Part shown: piece by piece, positions 1 to 9,530 of the stretch
How the letters are laid out: each line of letters opens with the position of its first letter
Numbering within the stretch: position 1 is the stretch's first letter
DNA from: Tupaia tana
Lineage: Eukaryota > Chordata > Mammalia > Scandentia > Tupaiidae
Reading direction: 5' to 3'
Assembly (NCBI GenBank): GCA_026018925.1
Contig: JAKSZU010000026.1
Location: 18,777,127 to 18,841,126 of the forward strand
Length of the DNA: 64,000 bases
The notes under the pieces: generated by a model
Database searches by the model: none
Told to the model about the DNA's origin: nothing
The model's input: the letters and a program-made list of their open reading frames with translations, nothing else
Made by a program: the position numbers and the translations under genes

Positions 1-104
1 CTGGGGCACACATGCACGTGCACCCAGCATGAGATTAGAGCTGCCGGGTCCAGGACTAGAACCACAGTCCTGCGATGTAACCACTACGTCGTCTGCTGGC
101 CCCC
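1..104 (-). mobile_element. SINE-A, cut by the window edge
   Basis: Minus-strand copy. The head reads as its complement, ending in CTGCTGGCCCCC near 104. The 3' part lies outside the window. The central GCACACATGCACGTGC segment and the box B complement (GGACTAGAACC) are visible. Confidence 0.8.
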
Positions 105-476
105 ATGACGGCCTTTTTACCTGAACATCTACTGTGTACCAAAGCCCTGCTATGCGCTCTCTGCTGCAATACTGCTCACGGTCAAGCCAGGGGAGAGTTG
201 TGACACTGAGTGCCACGCACTTGACAGGGAAGCGCAGGGGACCTCAGGGACTCCGGAGAGGACCCAGCTTGCAGAGCCCAGAATGCTGCCCTGGGAGCTG
301 GCATTGCTAACCCACCAGGATGAAGGGGAAGGAGTTCTCTGCAGGGCCCAGCAGGTGCAGGAGCTGAGGCAGGAGGGAACCGGGGCCAGGCAGGGAGAGA
401 GGGGAGATGGTCTACAGTGGCTGGGGTCTGCTCATAAGCGCCACAAGGGGCATGTGCTCAGAAAAGGGGTAGACTC
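105..476. other. Unique sequence, nothing recognised
   Basis: Moderately GC-rich sequence between a SINE and the TG minisatellite. Short open frames have no recognisable protein similarity and no splice-framed structure I can support. Confidence 0.4.
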
Positions 477-840
477 CGTGTGTGTGTGTGTGTGTGTGTG
501 TGCATGCACACATATATGGAGATGTACATAGGATGAGGTGGTGTGTGTGTGTAGATAGCATGAAGGTGGTGTGAGCGTGTGTATGGACAGAATGAAATGG
601 TGTGCGTGTGTGTAAGGGAGTAGGAAGGGGTGGGTTTGTGTGTGCAGATAGGATGAGGGTGGTGTGTGTGCACATAGCAATAGCAAAGAGGCAGTGTGTA
701 TGTGCGTGTGTATGTGCACGCGCGCGTGTGCACGTATGAACAGAATGGAGACGGGGTGTGTGTGTGTAAGGGAGTAGGAAGGGGTAGACTCCGTGTGTAT
801 GAGCAGGTAAAACGGGGAGACCTCTGAGTGTGCATGGGGG
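477..840. repeat. TG-rich minisatellite with a longer-period repeat
   Basis: Runs of TG/TGTGCG alternate with GGATGAGGTGG, ACAGAATG and GGGAGTAGGAAGGGGT. The words CAGAATG (588 and 741) and TAAGGGAG (613 and 767) recur at 153-154 bp, so there is a second, longer period on top of the dinucleotide. Open frames across it are low-complexity Cys/Val or His/Thr and are not genes. Confidence 0.85.
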
Positions 841-999
841 CCGGTGGGCCCGCCTGCGTGTGTAAGAGAGCCAGATCTGAGCAGAGCATCCCGCAGCTCC
901 CGGTCTCCAGAAACACAGATGCACGCGCCTTATCGCTGCTTAAAAGCAATGCAACTGCACACACGTGTGTATGTGTGCGTGGATTTTCCCCTTTAAAAT

Positions 1000-1450
1000 C
1001 CAGACCAGACGCGCCTTTCCGGGGAAGCGCCCGGGAGCGGCCGCGGCGGTAATTAACAAAGGAGCCCGGCCTCCGCCCGCCTCGCCGGGCCTCGCCGTGC
1101 CTCCGTATTTACTGATCTGTGCATGCACACACAAGGTGAGCTGGGATGAGCGGCTAATTTCCCAGCGGCTTTTGCTCCTGCTTGCTGCAAAGTTGTGAAC
1201 AAAATGACTGGCCATGCATTGAACTGGCTTACACAGATCTCCATATGGAAATGAAGATAATCCTGCGCCCAGCTTTGTGTCTGGGCGGCGGCAGGGGAGC
1301 CTCCAGGGAAGGGGAGGGGCCCGGGAGGCTCCGCGAGAGCGAGACGGGGTGAGGCTCCCCGGCCTTTCAGAAGAACAGCTTCCTGCTCGGGCTGGGAATT
1401 GAGCTAGATTTTGTTGGTCAAACACTTAGGAGGATGTATTCTTCCTCCTG
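1000..1450. promoter_or_regulatory. Repeat-free GC-rich block, candidate conserved element
   Basis: No interspersed repeat is visible. It has several CpGs near the left end, then AT-rich words packed together: TAATTAACAAAGG (homeodomain/SOX-like), CCATATGGAAATGAAGATAA (E-box plus GATA-like) and GGTCAAACACTTAGG. This texture is typical of developmental enhancers, but conservation cannot be tested here. Confidence 0.35.
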
Positions 1451-1934
1451 CCCCCACCCCAGGCCCAGCTCCGGGCCACCTCCTTTCTTCTCCTGGACCC
1501 CACCAGGGATGTAACACCCGGTTCAGGGTAGGAAGGTTTTAGGCAGGAGTACAAAAGAGGAGGGATTATGGGTAAGGTCAGAGGGCGCCGGGGATTAGAG
1601 ATATGATGTATTAAGAGGGCAAGACTGCCAGGAATACTTTCCGTTTCTATGAAGCCTGTGTTAATTGATGGGAAAAATCTCTCCCCTACATTTTCCCTCC
1701 CACCAGCTCCTCTGCACGCTCCCAACTCAGCCTCTTTATCTCCGTCCTGGCTTCAGTCTCTGCGGTGCCCCCCATCTCCGCCTCTGTGCAGCCTTCCTAA
1801 CCCGGTAGGGGTGCAAGGAGAAAGTGGAGTACTCCAGGCCTGGCGACAGGCAGGTTGGAGACTGGACACGCCACTTGGGTCCAACTGGATTCACTCGGTC
1901 CCTGCAACACACACGCTCTGTATATCTGATGAGG
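1451..1934. other. Unique sequence
   Basis: Mixed-composition sequence with no repeat, RNA or coding signature that I recognise. Confidence 0.35.
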
Positions 1935-1990
1935 CGAGGTAACCTCTCTGAGCCCCAATTTTCCAATCTGTAAAATGGGAATCAGAAACA
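1935..1990 (+). mobile_element. MIR core fragment
   Basis: AACCTCTCTGAGCCCCAA followed by CAATCTGTAAAATGGGAATCA matches the conserved MIR central region. A SINE-B begins directly after it. Confidence 0.75.
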
Positions 1991-1998
1991 GCAATGTT

Positions 1999-2190
1999 GG
2001 GGCTAGCAGGTGGCATGGTGGTTAAGGTGCTGAACTCCCACACGGTTGACCAGGGTTCGAGTCCTGGACCTGGTGCCTTGCTTTCTCACTTTCCGGTTCT
2101 GTCTCTCTCTGGTCAAATTTTAAAAGAATAATGATAAATAAAATTAACTACATCATTCTAAAATAAATACATAACATTTTTTAAAAAAGA
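1999..2190 (+). mobile_element. SINE-B
   Basis: Head GGGGCTAGCAGGTGGCATGG, box B GGTTCGAGTCC, then CT tract, CTGGTCAAATTT and AATAAAT-rich tail. It lies immediately before a SINE-A in the same orientation. Confidence 0.88.
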
Positions 2191-2196
2191 AAAGCA

Positions 2197-2459
2197 GGGA
2201 CCAGCAGTTAGCCTAATGGCTATGTCACTGGACTCCCATGTAGTCAACCGCGGTTCGAGTCCCGGACCCGGTGGCTTAAAACTCACGCCAGGCGCGTGTG
2301 CGTGCGTGCCCAAGATCCCAAGAAGAGAATGGAGAAGGGATTGTGGTGTGGTCATCCCCCCTGGGGAGTGATTTCTCGCTTTCTGTCTCTCTCTCTCTGT
2401 CAGGCGAGCGCACGCGCCCAATGGCAAAAACCTCTCAAAAAAAAAAAAAAAAAAAAAAA
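2197..2459 (+). mobile_element. SINE-A, full length
   Basis: Head GGGACCAGCAGTTAGCCTAA, box B GGTTCGAGTCC, GCGCGTGTGCGTGCGTGCCC and a TCCCCCCTGGGGAGTGATTT hairpin, with an A tail of about 23. A likely TSD (AAGAAAAGCA-like) flanks it. Confidence 0.92.
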
Positions 2460-2499
2460 GGAAAGAAAAAAGCAATGCTATTTTATTATTATTATTATT

Positions 2500-3015
2500 G
2501 TTATCATTATTATAATTTTATTGTCTGTTATGAGCCAAGCACTGTCCCGGGTGGTAGGGATTAAGGCAACAACAAACAAGCCTTCTCCCCTTCCAGAACT
2601 CACAGAGAAGAAAAGAAAGAAGTCGATCAGCAAACAAAATGGTGGCAGAATGAGATTGCAATATAGAATGGAAAGGGCATAGCGGCAAGGCCCGGGAGGG
2701 GAAGTCTGCAGAGATGGAGCAGTCAGGGTGGGCATCCCGGAAGTGGTGTCTTTAAGGTGCGAATGAAGACCAAGAAGAAGCCAGGCTTGTGAAGAGCTGA
2801 ACATAGGATGGCTTACCAAACAGAGGACCCAGCTGAGGAGCAGAGGAGCTGGGGTACTGGAAGAACCGGGCAGTGGGGAGGCCACAGAGGGTCAAACTGG
2901 AGTGAGGTGAGAACTGGGATGAGGACCTTCATCAAACTGAATGAACAAAAGTAGCCCCTGGAGGATTTTATGCAGGGACGTACCCAAACAGGATCCATTT
3001 GCATATTTTGCAAGA
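2500..3015 (+). mobile_element. Ancient mammal-wide repeat, family not assigned
   Basis: Starts ATGAGCCAAGCACTGTCCC, then a CAGAACTCACAGAG stretch and further right GGATTTTATGCAGGGACGT. The order of words matches a widespread ancient mammalian repeat also seen at about 21800-22300, 51150-51390 and 55150-55265. I cannot name the family safely; it may be L2-related. Confidence 0.5.
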
Positions 3016-3189
3016 CCACTGGGTGCTGGGTGGGGAATGGACCACCTGGAGGCCCCTGACACAGAAAGAGGAAACCATTGAGACTGGCCAGGCGTCAGGG
3101 GTACAACTCTGGGACCAGGTGACCCTGTTCTACTTCCCAGCTACCCAGCCATGCAAGGCTTCAGTTTCTCCCTCTCAAAAATGGACGCA

Positions 3190-3459
3190 GGGGACCTGCA
3201 GATGGCGAAGTGGTTACATCACTGGACTTCCACGTGGTCGACCACAGTTTGAGTCCCGGAACGGGTGGCTTGAAACTCATGCCAGATATGTGCGTGTGCC
3301 CAAGATCCTGGAAGAACAGAGGAGAAGGGATTGTGGCGTGGCCATCCCCCGGGGGGCGGGGGTGATTTCTCACTTTCCTTCTCACTGTCTCTCTCTCCCT
3401 CCAGTGAGTACATGCACCCTAAGGCAAAAAAAAAACTCTTAAAAAAAAAAAAAAAAAAA
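3190..3459 (+). mobile_element. SINE-A
   Basis: Head GGGGACCTGCAGATGGCGAA, box B GTTTGAGTCCC, hairpin ATCCCCCGGGGGGCGGGGGT with an expanded G arm, and an A tail ending at 3459. Confidence 0.9.
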
Positions 3460-3554
3460 GACACAATGACAATCATACCCACCTGGTTAGGCTGTTATGA
3501 AACTTAAAATAACCCATGTGGGTAGACAACTAGGCCACACAGAGCATGTATTTT

Positions 3555-3577
3555 TGGTTTGTTTGTTTGTTTGTTTA
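3555..3577. repeat. (GTTT)n
   Basis: About five GTTT units at the 3' end of the following minus-strand SINE-B; probably derived from its A-rich tail. Confidence 0.85.
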
Positions 3578-3748
3578 AGAATTATTTATTTTATTTTATT
3601 TATTATTATTATTTTATATTTGCTATAGGGCAGGTGCACTCACTAGAGAGAGAGAATGCAAGAAAGCAATCTGCCAGGTTCGGGACTCGAACCTGTGGCT
3701 AGCCACGTGGGGGTCTAGCACCTTAACCACCATGCCTCCTGCTGGTCC
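3576..3748 (-). mobile_element. SINE-B
   Basis: ATTTATT-rich tail, TTGCTATAGGG, GAGAG tract, box B complement GGGACTCGAACC and terminal CTGCTGGTCC. Most SINE-B copies have GACCAGAG here; this one has the SINE-A-like TTGCTATAGGG, so it may be a hybrid. Confidence 0.85.
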
Positions 3749-3883
3749 AGGGCATGTGTTTTCAATGCTAGATAGTGGTTTGCAATTGCTGCTATTCTAG
3801 TAATTCAGACCCGGGACGATGGCGGCTTGAGCTGGGTGCAGGACAGTACAATTAGAGGAGAGAGAGCAGATAGCTTTATCTTT

Positions 3884-4134
3884 GGGAGAGGTTTTTGCTA
3901 TAGCACGCATGTGCCTGCCAGAAAGTCAGAGACAGACAGAGAGACAGAAAGCGAGAAATCACCCCCCGGGGGGATGGCCATGCCGCAATCCCTTCTCCTC
4001 CATTCTCCTCTCGGGATCTTGGGCACGCACACACACGTGCCCAGCGTGAGTTTAAGCCACCGGGTCCGGGACGCGAACCGTGGTCGACTACATGGGAGTC
4101 CAGCGACATAGCCATTACGCTAACTGCTGGTCCC
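3884..4134 (-). mobile_element. SINE-A
   Basis: GAGGTTTTTGCTATAG, AGACAGACAGAGAGACAG tract, hairpin ATCACCCCCCGGGGGGATGG (a near-perfect inverted repeat), GACGCGAACC and terminal CTGCTGGTCCCC. High CpG retention suggests a young copy. Confidence 0.92.
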
Positions 4135-4313
4135 CAGATGCCTTCTTCAAAGGGCACTTTGGACCGTGAGCAGGACGATTCTCTCTCGGGTTGCTAAGGC
4201 TTGGGGTGGAGACCATGTTTCCTAGTCCTCGTCTGCACAATGAGAAGACCAAACATGAAGTTTATTTCTGTACTCGAGTTCTTAAGCACAGAAGGTAGAA
4301 GCGATTTAAGTGT

Positions 4314-4348
<35 letters not shown>
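4314..4348. repeat. (CA)n microsatellite
   Basis: About 17 uninterrupted CA units. Confidence 0.95.
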
Positions 4349-4349
<1 letters not shown>

Positions 4350-4674
4350 TCACATATTATATCATTTTATGGCCTTTTAAAACTTACTTAAGGCCTCTTG
4401 AAGAAATGGACATGTTATATATTTCTCCTACCTGGATTTTCCTGGGTGGATGAACTATTTTAAGTTTCGGTAAATCAGAACAATAAACAAACTCTCAAAT
4501 ATAAAAAAAAATAAAAGTGATGTTTCGCTGACGATTCGCTGAGCAAGAGCGAGTCAGGGAGCCCCATGCCCGACTGCAAAGCCCACGCCGGCCCAGGCTG
4601 CCGTGATGGAAACATAGAAGAGCCTGGACCCTCTGATGGCAGATTTCCCATCCTCACCCTACTGGCATTTGGGG

Positions 4675-4865
4675 TGAAAGAGTCTTTGTTGGGGGGATCC
4701 TGCCTGGGCATTGTGCGATGTTGAGCATCACACCCGTTAGATGCCAGTGACATGCGTGTGCACATGCACGAACACCTGCACACTCAAGGAATGATCAAAC
4801 GTGTCTCCAGACATCACCGCATGTCCCCCAGGAGCAAAACTGCCCCACTGGTCTACCCGGACATT
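4675..4865. mobile_element. Ancient hAT-type MER fragment
   Basis: GATGCCAGTGACATGCG followed by GTGTCTCCAGACATCACCGC and ATGTCCCCCAGGAGCAAAA. The same word order occurs at 16140-16330. It fits a mammalian non-autonomous hAT element; the family name is uncertain. Confidence 0.5.
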
Positions 4866-5287
4866 GTCACCCCCACACCCCAAACATTCTGCTTTATTCT
4901 GACCTGGAAATTTCAGAGGGAACAGATGACAGGTAGAGAGCGTTCTGGAAAGAGCAACCAAGAGACAAAGATCTTTAGACAAAAAGGCACCTGGGCAATG
5001 TATGACGGCCTTGAAAGACAGGAAAGGCTGTCACCGGGAACAGGGCCAACAAGGGAACATTGCAAAGAGAGAAAAGCTGGGACTCCGACTCAGAGCTGTC
5101 CGAAGATGAGAGGAATTGTCTTGGTAGGGAGTGAGCTCCCCGTTACTGGTGGCATGCAAGCAGAAAGTTGGTGACGACCATCTGATGAGAAAGGAACATG
5201 GCCCCATCTGGAGATTCCACCACAAGGCCCTCCCTCTCTCCCAGGGAGCTTCTGTGTTCTCCTTCAGAACCCACTTAAAAAAAGAAA
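4866..5287. other. Unique sequence
   Basis: Nothing recognised. An open frame over this stretch lacks any motif I know and I do not call it. Confidence 0.35.
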
Positions 5288-5446
5288 AAGAATTATTTTA
5301 CTTAACTTTATTTTAATTTGACCAGAGAGGGACAGAGCAAGGGGAGGGGGAACTGAGAAAGCAAGCTGTCAGGACCAGGACTTGAACCGCAGGCAGCCAT
5401 ATGAGAGAGCAGCGTCTTTAACCACCACACCATCTCCAGTGCCCCC
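5288..5446 (-). mobile_element. SINE-B
   Basis: ATTATTTTACTTAACTTTAT tail, AATTTGACCAGAGAGGG, box B complement GGACTTGAACCGC, head ending CAGTGCCCC. Confidence 0.85.
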
Positions 5447-5448
5447 TC

Positions 5449-5592
5449 CTTTTTTATAGCGAGAGAATATGCATGCTCACTAGAGAGAGAGGAAGAAAAA
5501 CTCTTCCCCATGAGGCATGGCCACACCACGATCCCTTTTCCTCCATTTCTCGATCGTACGGGGATTTGGACACACATACACATATGCACAGT
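5449..5592 (-). mobile_element. SINE-A, 5' truncated
   Basis: Only the 3' half is present, from the tail through CAATCCC-type sequence to GGACACACATACAC. The tRNA head is missing and a TG/CA-rich tract takes its place. Confidence 0.7.
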
Positions 5593-5635
5593 GTATGTGT
5601 ATGTACACAGTGTATATGCATGTACACACACATGT
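5570..5635. repeat. CA/TG low-complexity tract
   Basis: Alternating ACAC, TATGTG and TGTATG words that grew next to the truncated SINE-A, probably seeded by its alternating purine/pyrimidine stretch. Confidence 0.7.
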
Positions 5636-5636
5636 G

Positions 5637-5880
5637 TTTAAAGAGACTTTTGCTATAGGGCACATGAGCTCACAAGAGAGACAGAGACACAGAAAGCAAG
5701 AAGTCACCTCCCAGGGGGACAGCCATGCCACAATCCCTTCTCCTCCATTCTCCTTTTGGGATTTTGGGCACGCACGCACACGTGCCTAAGTTGAGTTTCA
5801 AGCCGCTAGGTCCAGAACTCAAACTGCAGTTAGTTATGTGGAAGTCCAGTGCCTTAACCACTATGCCACCTTCTGGCCCC
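5637..5880 (-). mobile_element. SINE-A
   Basis: CTTTTGCTATAGGGCACATG, hairpin CACCTCCCAGGGGGACAG, CACGCACGCACACGTGCC and end TTCTGGCCCC. Divergent head (AACTCAAACTGC). Confidence 0.88.
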
Positions 5881-5909
5881 ATGCCCAGTGTTTTGTTTTG
5901 TTTTGTTTT

Positions 5910-5919
5910 GATTTAATTA

Positions 5920-5953
<34 letters not shown>

Positions 5954-6062
5954 TGACCAGAGAGAGAGAGAGAAAGAAGGCAAGCCACTAAGCCTGGGAC
6001 TCAAACAGTGGTCAGCTATGTGGGAGTCCAGTGCATTAATCACTATGCCACCCGCTGGCCCC
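5910..6062 (-). mobile_element. SINE-B with (ATT)n tail
   Basis: The tail has expanded to about eleven ATT units (5922-5955), followed by ATTTGACCAGAGAGAG and the head complement ending CGCTGGCCCC. Confidence 0.88.
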
Positions 6063-6091
6063 AACCCCAGCGTGTTGTTTTGTTTGTTTTT

Positions 6092-6342
6092 TAAGAGAGG
6101 TTTTTGCTATAGGGTGTGTGCACTCACTAGAGAGACAGAGAGAGACAGAGAGTGAGAAATCACCCCCCAAGGGAGATGGTCGCACTGCAATTCCTTCTCC
6201 TCCACGCTCTTCTTGGGATCTTGGGCACGCACACATGCACACTTGCCCGGCATGAGTTTTAGGCCGACCCGGCATGTTTTTAAGCCATGGGTACTGGGAC
6301 TTAAAAAGTTGTTGGCCATGTGGGGTCTGGCTCCTTTAACCA
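6092..6342 (-). mobile_element. SINE-A with internal duplication
   Basis: Typical 3' half. The segment CCCGGCATG-GTTTTA-GCC then occurs twice (6246-6285), so about 25 bp beyond the head are duplicated. The 5' end is decayed (CTTTAACCATAATTT). Confidence 0.8.
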
Positions 6343-6546
6343 TAATTTTTCCCCCTACCTTTAAAATTTTATTTTAAAGTGGAACTACCATGAACGCAAA
6401 GCCACTTTCTTTGGCCACGCGTTGATGGTAGTCATACGCATAAATACAAGAAAAACAACCCAACGATGCTACTAAATTTAAACCAAATCTTTCCTCTGCA
6501 GAAGGCTCCAGGCCTGCTTCCACTCCTTCTTTGTTAAAAAGAAAGC
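6343..6546. other. Unique sequence
   Basis: AT-moderate sequence without recognised repeat. Confidence 0.35.
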
Positions 6547-6822
6547 GGGAACCAGCAGTTAGTGTAATGGCTATGTCGCTGGACTCCCACGTAGTCGACC
6601 GTGGTTCGCGTCTCGGACCCGGTGGCTTACAACTCACGCCAGGCGCGTGTGCGTGCGTGCCCAAGATCCCGAGAGGAGAATGGAGGAGAAGGGATTGCGG
6701 CGTGACCATCCCCCCTGGGGGGTGATTTCTCGCTTTCTGTCTCTATATCTCTCTCTGTCTGTCTGGCGAGCGCACGCGCCCTATAGTGAAAACCTCTCCA
6801 AAAAAAAAAAAAAAAAAAAAAA
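6547..6822 (+). mobile_element. SINE-A, near consensus
   Basis: GGGAACCAGCAGTTAGTGTA, box B GGTTCGCGTCTC, GGCGCGTGTGCGTGCGTGCC, hairpin CATCCCCCCTGGGGGGTGAT and 24-base A tail. AAAGAAAG occurs on both sides as a likely TSD. Confidence 0.93.
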
Positions 6823-7021
6823 AGAAAGGGAAGCTGTCTTTAGAAAGGCATTAAAGACCGACCAACAGGAATAGAGACTCTCTTCCTGGCTGGAATCCCA
6901 AGGTTGGAGAAAAACAATAGAAAAGGGAAATCATTTCTCACCATGTGATGCGAGGTTATTTAATACCTAGTAATTTAATGGCTGTCTGTGAACTATTTTA
7001 CAGTGCATCTTATTCTTTTTG

Positions 7022-7190
7022 CTTTGTTTTTGTTACAGGGCAGAGAGAGAGAGAGGAAGAAATTACCCCTCTGGAGGGATGGTCACGCTGCAATCCCTTC
7101 TCCTCCATTCTCCTCTTGAGATTTTGGGCACGCACGCACACGCGTCTGGCATGTTTTCCAAGCCACCATGTTCAGGACTCGAACCATGAA
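7022..7190 (-). mobile_element. SINE-A, decayed 5' end
   Basis: GTTTTTGTTACAGGGCAGAG, CAATCCCTTCTCCTCCATTC, CACGCACGCACACGCGTC and GGACTCGAACCATG; the outer head is not recognisable. Confidence 0.8.
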
Positions 7191-7299
7191 GTCATTAGGA
7201 AGCACTGCCTAACACTACATCTTCCCATAGGGCAGCATGGCCATGCATGGTGATTTAGGTCCTAACAAGTTCATCATGGAGAATTTAGTTCTTCCGTCT

Positions 7300-7412
7300 C
7301 ACCATGCAGATGCCTAGGACTGAAGAGCCACACGTGGTTGGTGGCTACCATGGCAGATAATAAAGAAAAACATGGTTTTCGTGGTCGCAGAAAGTTCTAT
7401 CGACCGACACCA
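7300..7412 (-). mobile_element. hAT-type DNA transposon fossil
   Basis: CACGTGGTTGGTGGCTACCA, later CGCAGAAAGTTCTATCGACC, matches the right-hand part of a mammalian non-autonomous hAT element that ends AGAAAGTTCTATTGGACAGC. The family name is not certain. Confidence 0.6.
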
Positions 7413-7816
7413 GTCTAAAGCATTTCCTTCTGGTGGGGGGTTTGGGGGGCTCGTTGACCCGAGCACGGTTCAAAATTCCTTCCTCTAAGTGCTGGCTAAA
7501 GGGGTCAGGGCAGCCGTCTCTGGAGACAGCGGGAAAACAGATGGGGTTGAGGCTTCAATGAGGCAGGCAGGGCATCACCTCTGGCCTTGATAAGCTCACC
7601 GAGAAGTCCCCTCTGCCTCTGAGCCCTGTGGCTGTGCCCCTGAGGACGGGACTGTGTCACATCATCCCTGGCTTCTTCCTTCTCTCCCACACGCTGCATC
7701 CAGGAATCTAGCCACGCACTACCTAGAGGTCCCTGTCTTAGTGTCAGAGCAAGACACATCTGGGGAAGGGGTGACTCAGAAATGACAGGATTTGCCCCAA
7801 GTGTCACTGGGTCATC
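7413..7816. other. Unique sequence
   Basis: Includes a short G-rich run (GGTGGGGGGTTTGGGGGGC at 7432-7450). Otherwise nothing recognised. Confidence 0.35.
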
Positions 7817-8079
7817 TTTTTTTTTTATTTTTGCAAAGGTTTTTCCTATAGGGCGTGTGTGCTCTCCAGAAAGATAGAGACAGAGAGACAGAGAGTGAGA
7901 AATCACCCCCCAGGGGGGATGGCCACACCGCAATCCCTTCTCCTCCATTCTCCTCTTGGGATCTTGGGCACACATGCACATGCACCCGGTGTGAGTTTAA
8001 GGCACTGGGTTCGGGACTCGAACTGCAGTCTACTGCATGGGAGTCCAGTGACACAGCCATTACGCCAACTGCTGGTCCC
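7817..8079 (-). mobile_element. SINE-A with TSD
   Basis: Complete minus copy. CACTGGGTC before and CACTGAGTC after it (8079-8087) form a near-perfect TSD. Hairpin ATCACCCCCCAGGGGGGATGG is intact. Confidence 0.92.
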
Positions 8080-8194
8080 ACTGAGTCCTTTTGCTCATCC
8101 AAATTAGAGATGTTCCAGCTAACCTAAGTGTCTAGTTTCACATAATCAACCTTAGACGTCACATTTCAACCTTTCCCCCCTTCTTAAGAGAAAG

Positions 8195-8312
8195 GCATGG
8201 CCAGAGCTGGAAGCAGGGCTGTGACTCTGAGCCTCTGTTGTTCTGTCCGTAAAATGGGATTGATGGTAATACAGTGCTCATAAGATTAGATGAGATAACC
8301 TATGTAAGGTGA
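8195..8312 (+). mobile_element. MIR
   Basis: GCCTCTGTTGTTCTGTCCG, GTAAAATGGGATTGATGGTAA and GATTAGATGAGATAAC match the MIR core and 3' portion. Confidence 0.75.
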
Positions 8313-8343
8313 CAAGGTTAATGGTTTAAAAGAAGTTCATTCT

Positions 8344-8476
8344 GGGGCAGTAGGTGGTGTGGTGGTTGAGGCGCTGGACTCCCACATGGCCGACAGTGGC
8401 TCGAGTCCCAGACCTGTTGGCCCTCCCTTTTCCTCTTTCTTATTCTCTCTCTAGTCAAATTAAAAAAAAAAAAAAA
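8344..8476 (+). mobile_element. SINE-B, short tail
   Basis: GGGGCAGTAGGTGGTGTGG, GGCTCGAGTCCCAG, CTAGTCAAATT and A14. First of three SINE-B copies in a row in the same orientation. Confidence 0.9.
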
Positions 8477-8477
8477 T

Positions 8478-8700
8478 GGGGGCCAGCAGGTAGTGTGGTG
8501 GTTGAGGACTTGAACTCCGACATGACTGACCACAGTTCAAATCCTGGACCTGGATCCTTGGTTTCTCACTTTCTCTCTCTCTCTCTGTCTCGCTCTGTCT
8601 CTCTCTGGTAGGCATGTGTGCCCTGTATTTGTAGCAAAACCTTAAAAAAAAAAAAGATAGATAAAATTAAATAAATAATTCTAAAAAAAAACAAAGAAAA
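8478..8700 (+). mobile_element. SINE-B
   Basis: GGGGGCCAGCAGGTAGTGTG, box B GTTCAAATCC, then TGCCCTGTATTTGTAGCAAA, a motif more typical of SINE-A 3' ends. It is therefore a candidate A/B hybrid. Confidence 0.85.
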
Positions 8701-8746
8701 CTAACAATGATGAATAAAACAAAATTAAATTAACAAGTCAGTTCTA

Positions 8747-8926
8747 ATACCAGCAGGTGGTGTGGTAGTTAAGGTGCTGGACACTCCCACATGGCCGACC
8801 ACGGTTCAAATCCAGGACCTGGTGGCTTGCTTTCTCATTTTCCCTCTCTCTCTCTCTGTCTCTCTCTGGTCAAATTAAAATAAATGAATGAATAAATTAA
8901 ATTAAATAAATAATTCTTTTTTAAAA
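8747..8926 (+). mobile_element. SINE-B with TSD
   Basis: ACCAGCAGGTGGTGTGGTAG to CTTTTTTAAAAA. AAGTCAG flanks both ends (8735-8741 and 8926-8932). Confidence 0.9.
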
Positions 8927-9104
8927 AGTCAGGTCATCATTGAAAACATGAAGTGAGATGTTTGTGGGTAAAGAGGTATAAAAACAATAAAGATGGTGGT
9001 GGAATGTTGCTATTAATTACTAATAAATTTCATATCTGAGGCAAAGCCACTCTTAGGCACTCAATATCCCAGATCCCAAGAATCTCTTATCCTCTCAAAC
9101 AACA

Positions 9105-9530
9105 TTCCAAGACTTAAGTGGTAGCCATCATTACTGTTTGTCAATATCCAGATCTCTACTTCTAGATTCAGGGGGCTTACAAGTCTCGTCTCCCTTGGAA
9201 TTACGTATGATTATGTGACTGGTTTTGGTTCAAAATTAAATATAAACAAAAATAATTGCATTGCTTCCTGGCCAATACAATTGCTGGAGCTCAACTCTCC
9301 AGGCTTCTTGCCCTCTGCAGCATGAATTGAGGAACATATATTGAAATGGCAGTCATCACCAGATGGTGACTGCTCTTCCAGCTGGATTCTTGAGTGACTT
9401 CAGGCACCTGTTGATTCACACTGGACAAATGGAATGCAAGAGAAACGAGCCTTCCTTGTTCTAAGCCATGACATCATCGGACTATTTGTTACACAGCACG
9501 GCCTATACTATACTGACTAATATAATCCAA
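9105..9530 (+). mobile_element. MLT1-like (ERVL-MaLR) LTR remnant
   Basis: The 3' end TATTTGTTACACAGCACGGC followed by ATACTGACTAATATA matches the MLT1 LTR end type. The interior CTCTCCAGGCTTCTTGCC and CTAAGCCATGACATC also fit. It is highly diverged, so the start is approximate. Confidence 0.6.

Noticed and set aside
412..964. Several overlapping His/Thr-rich and Cys/Val-rich open frames
   Set aside because: Translations of the TG minisatellite.
5473..5916. Recurrent frames containing PRSQEENGGEG, QSLLLHSPLGILGTHAH and similar
   Set aside because: The same peptide strings recur across the window because they are the SINE-A body read in fixed frames; they are not a gene family.
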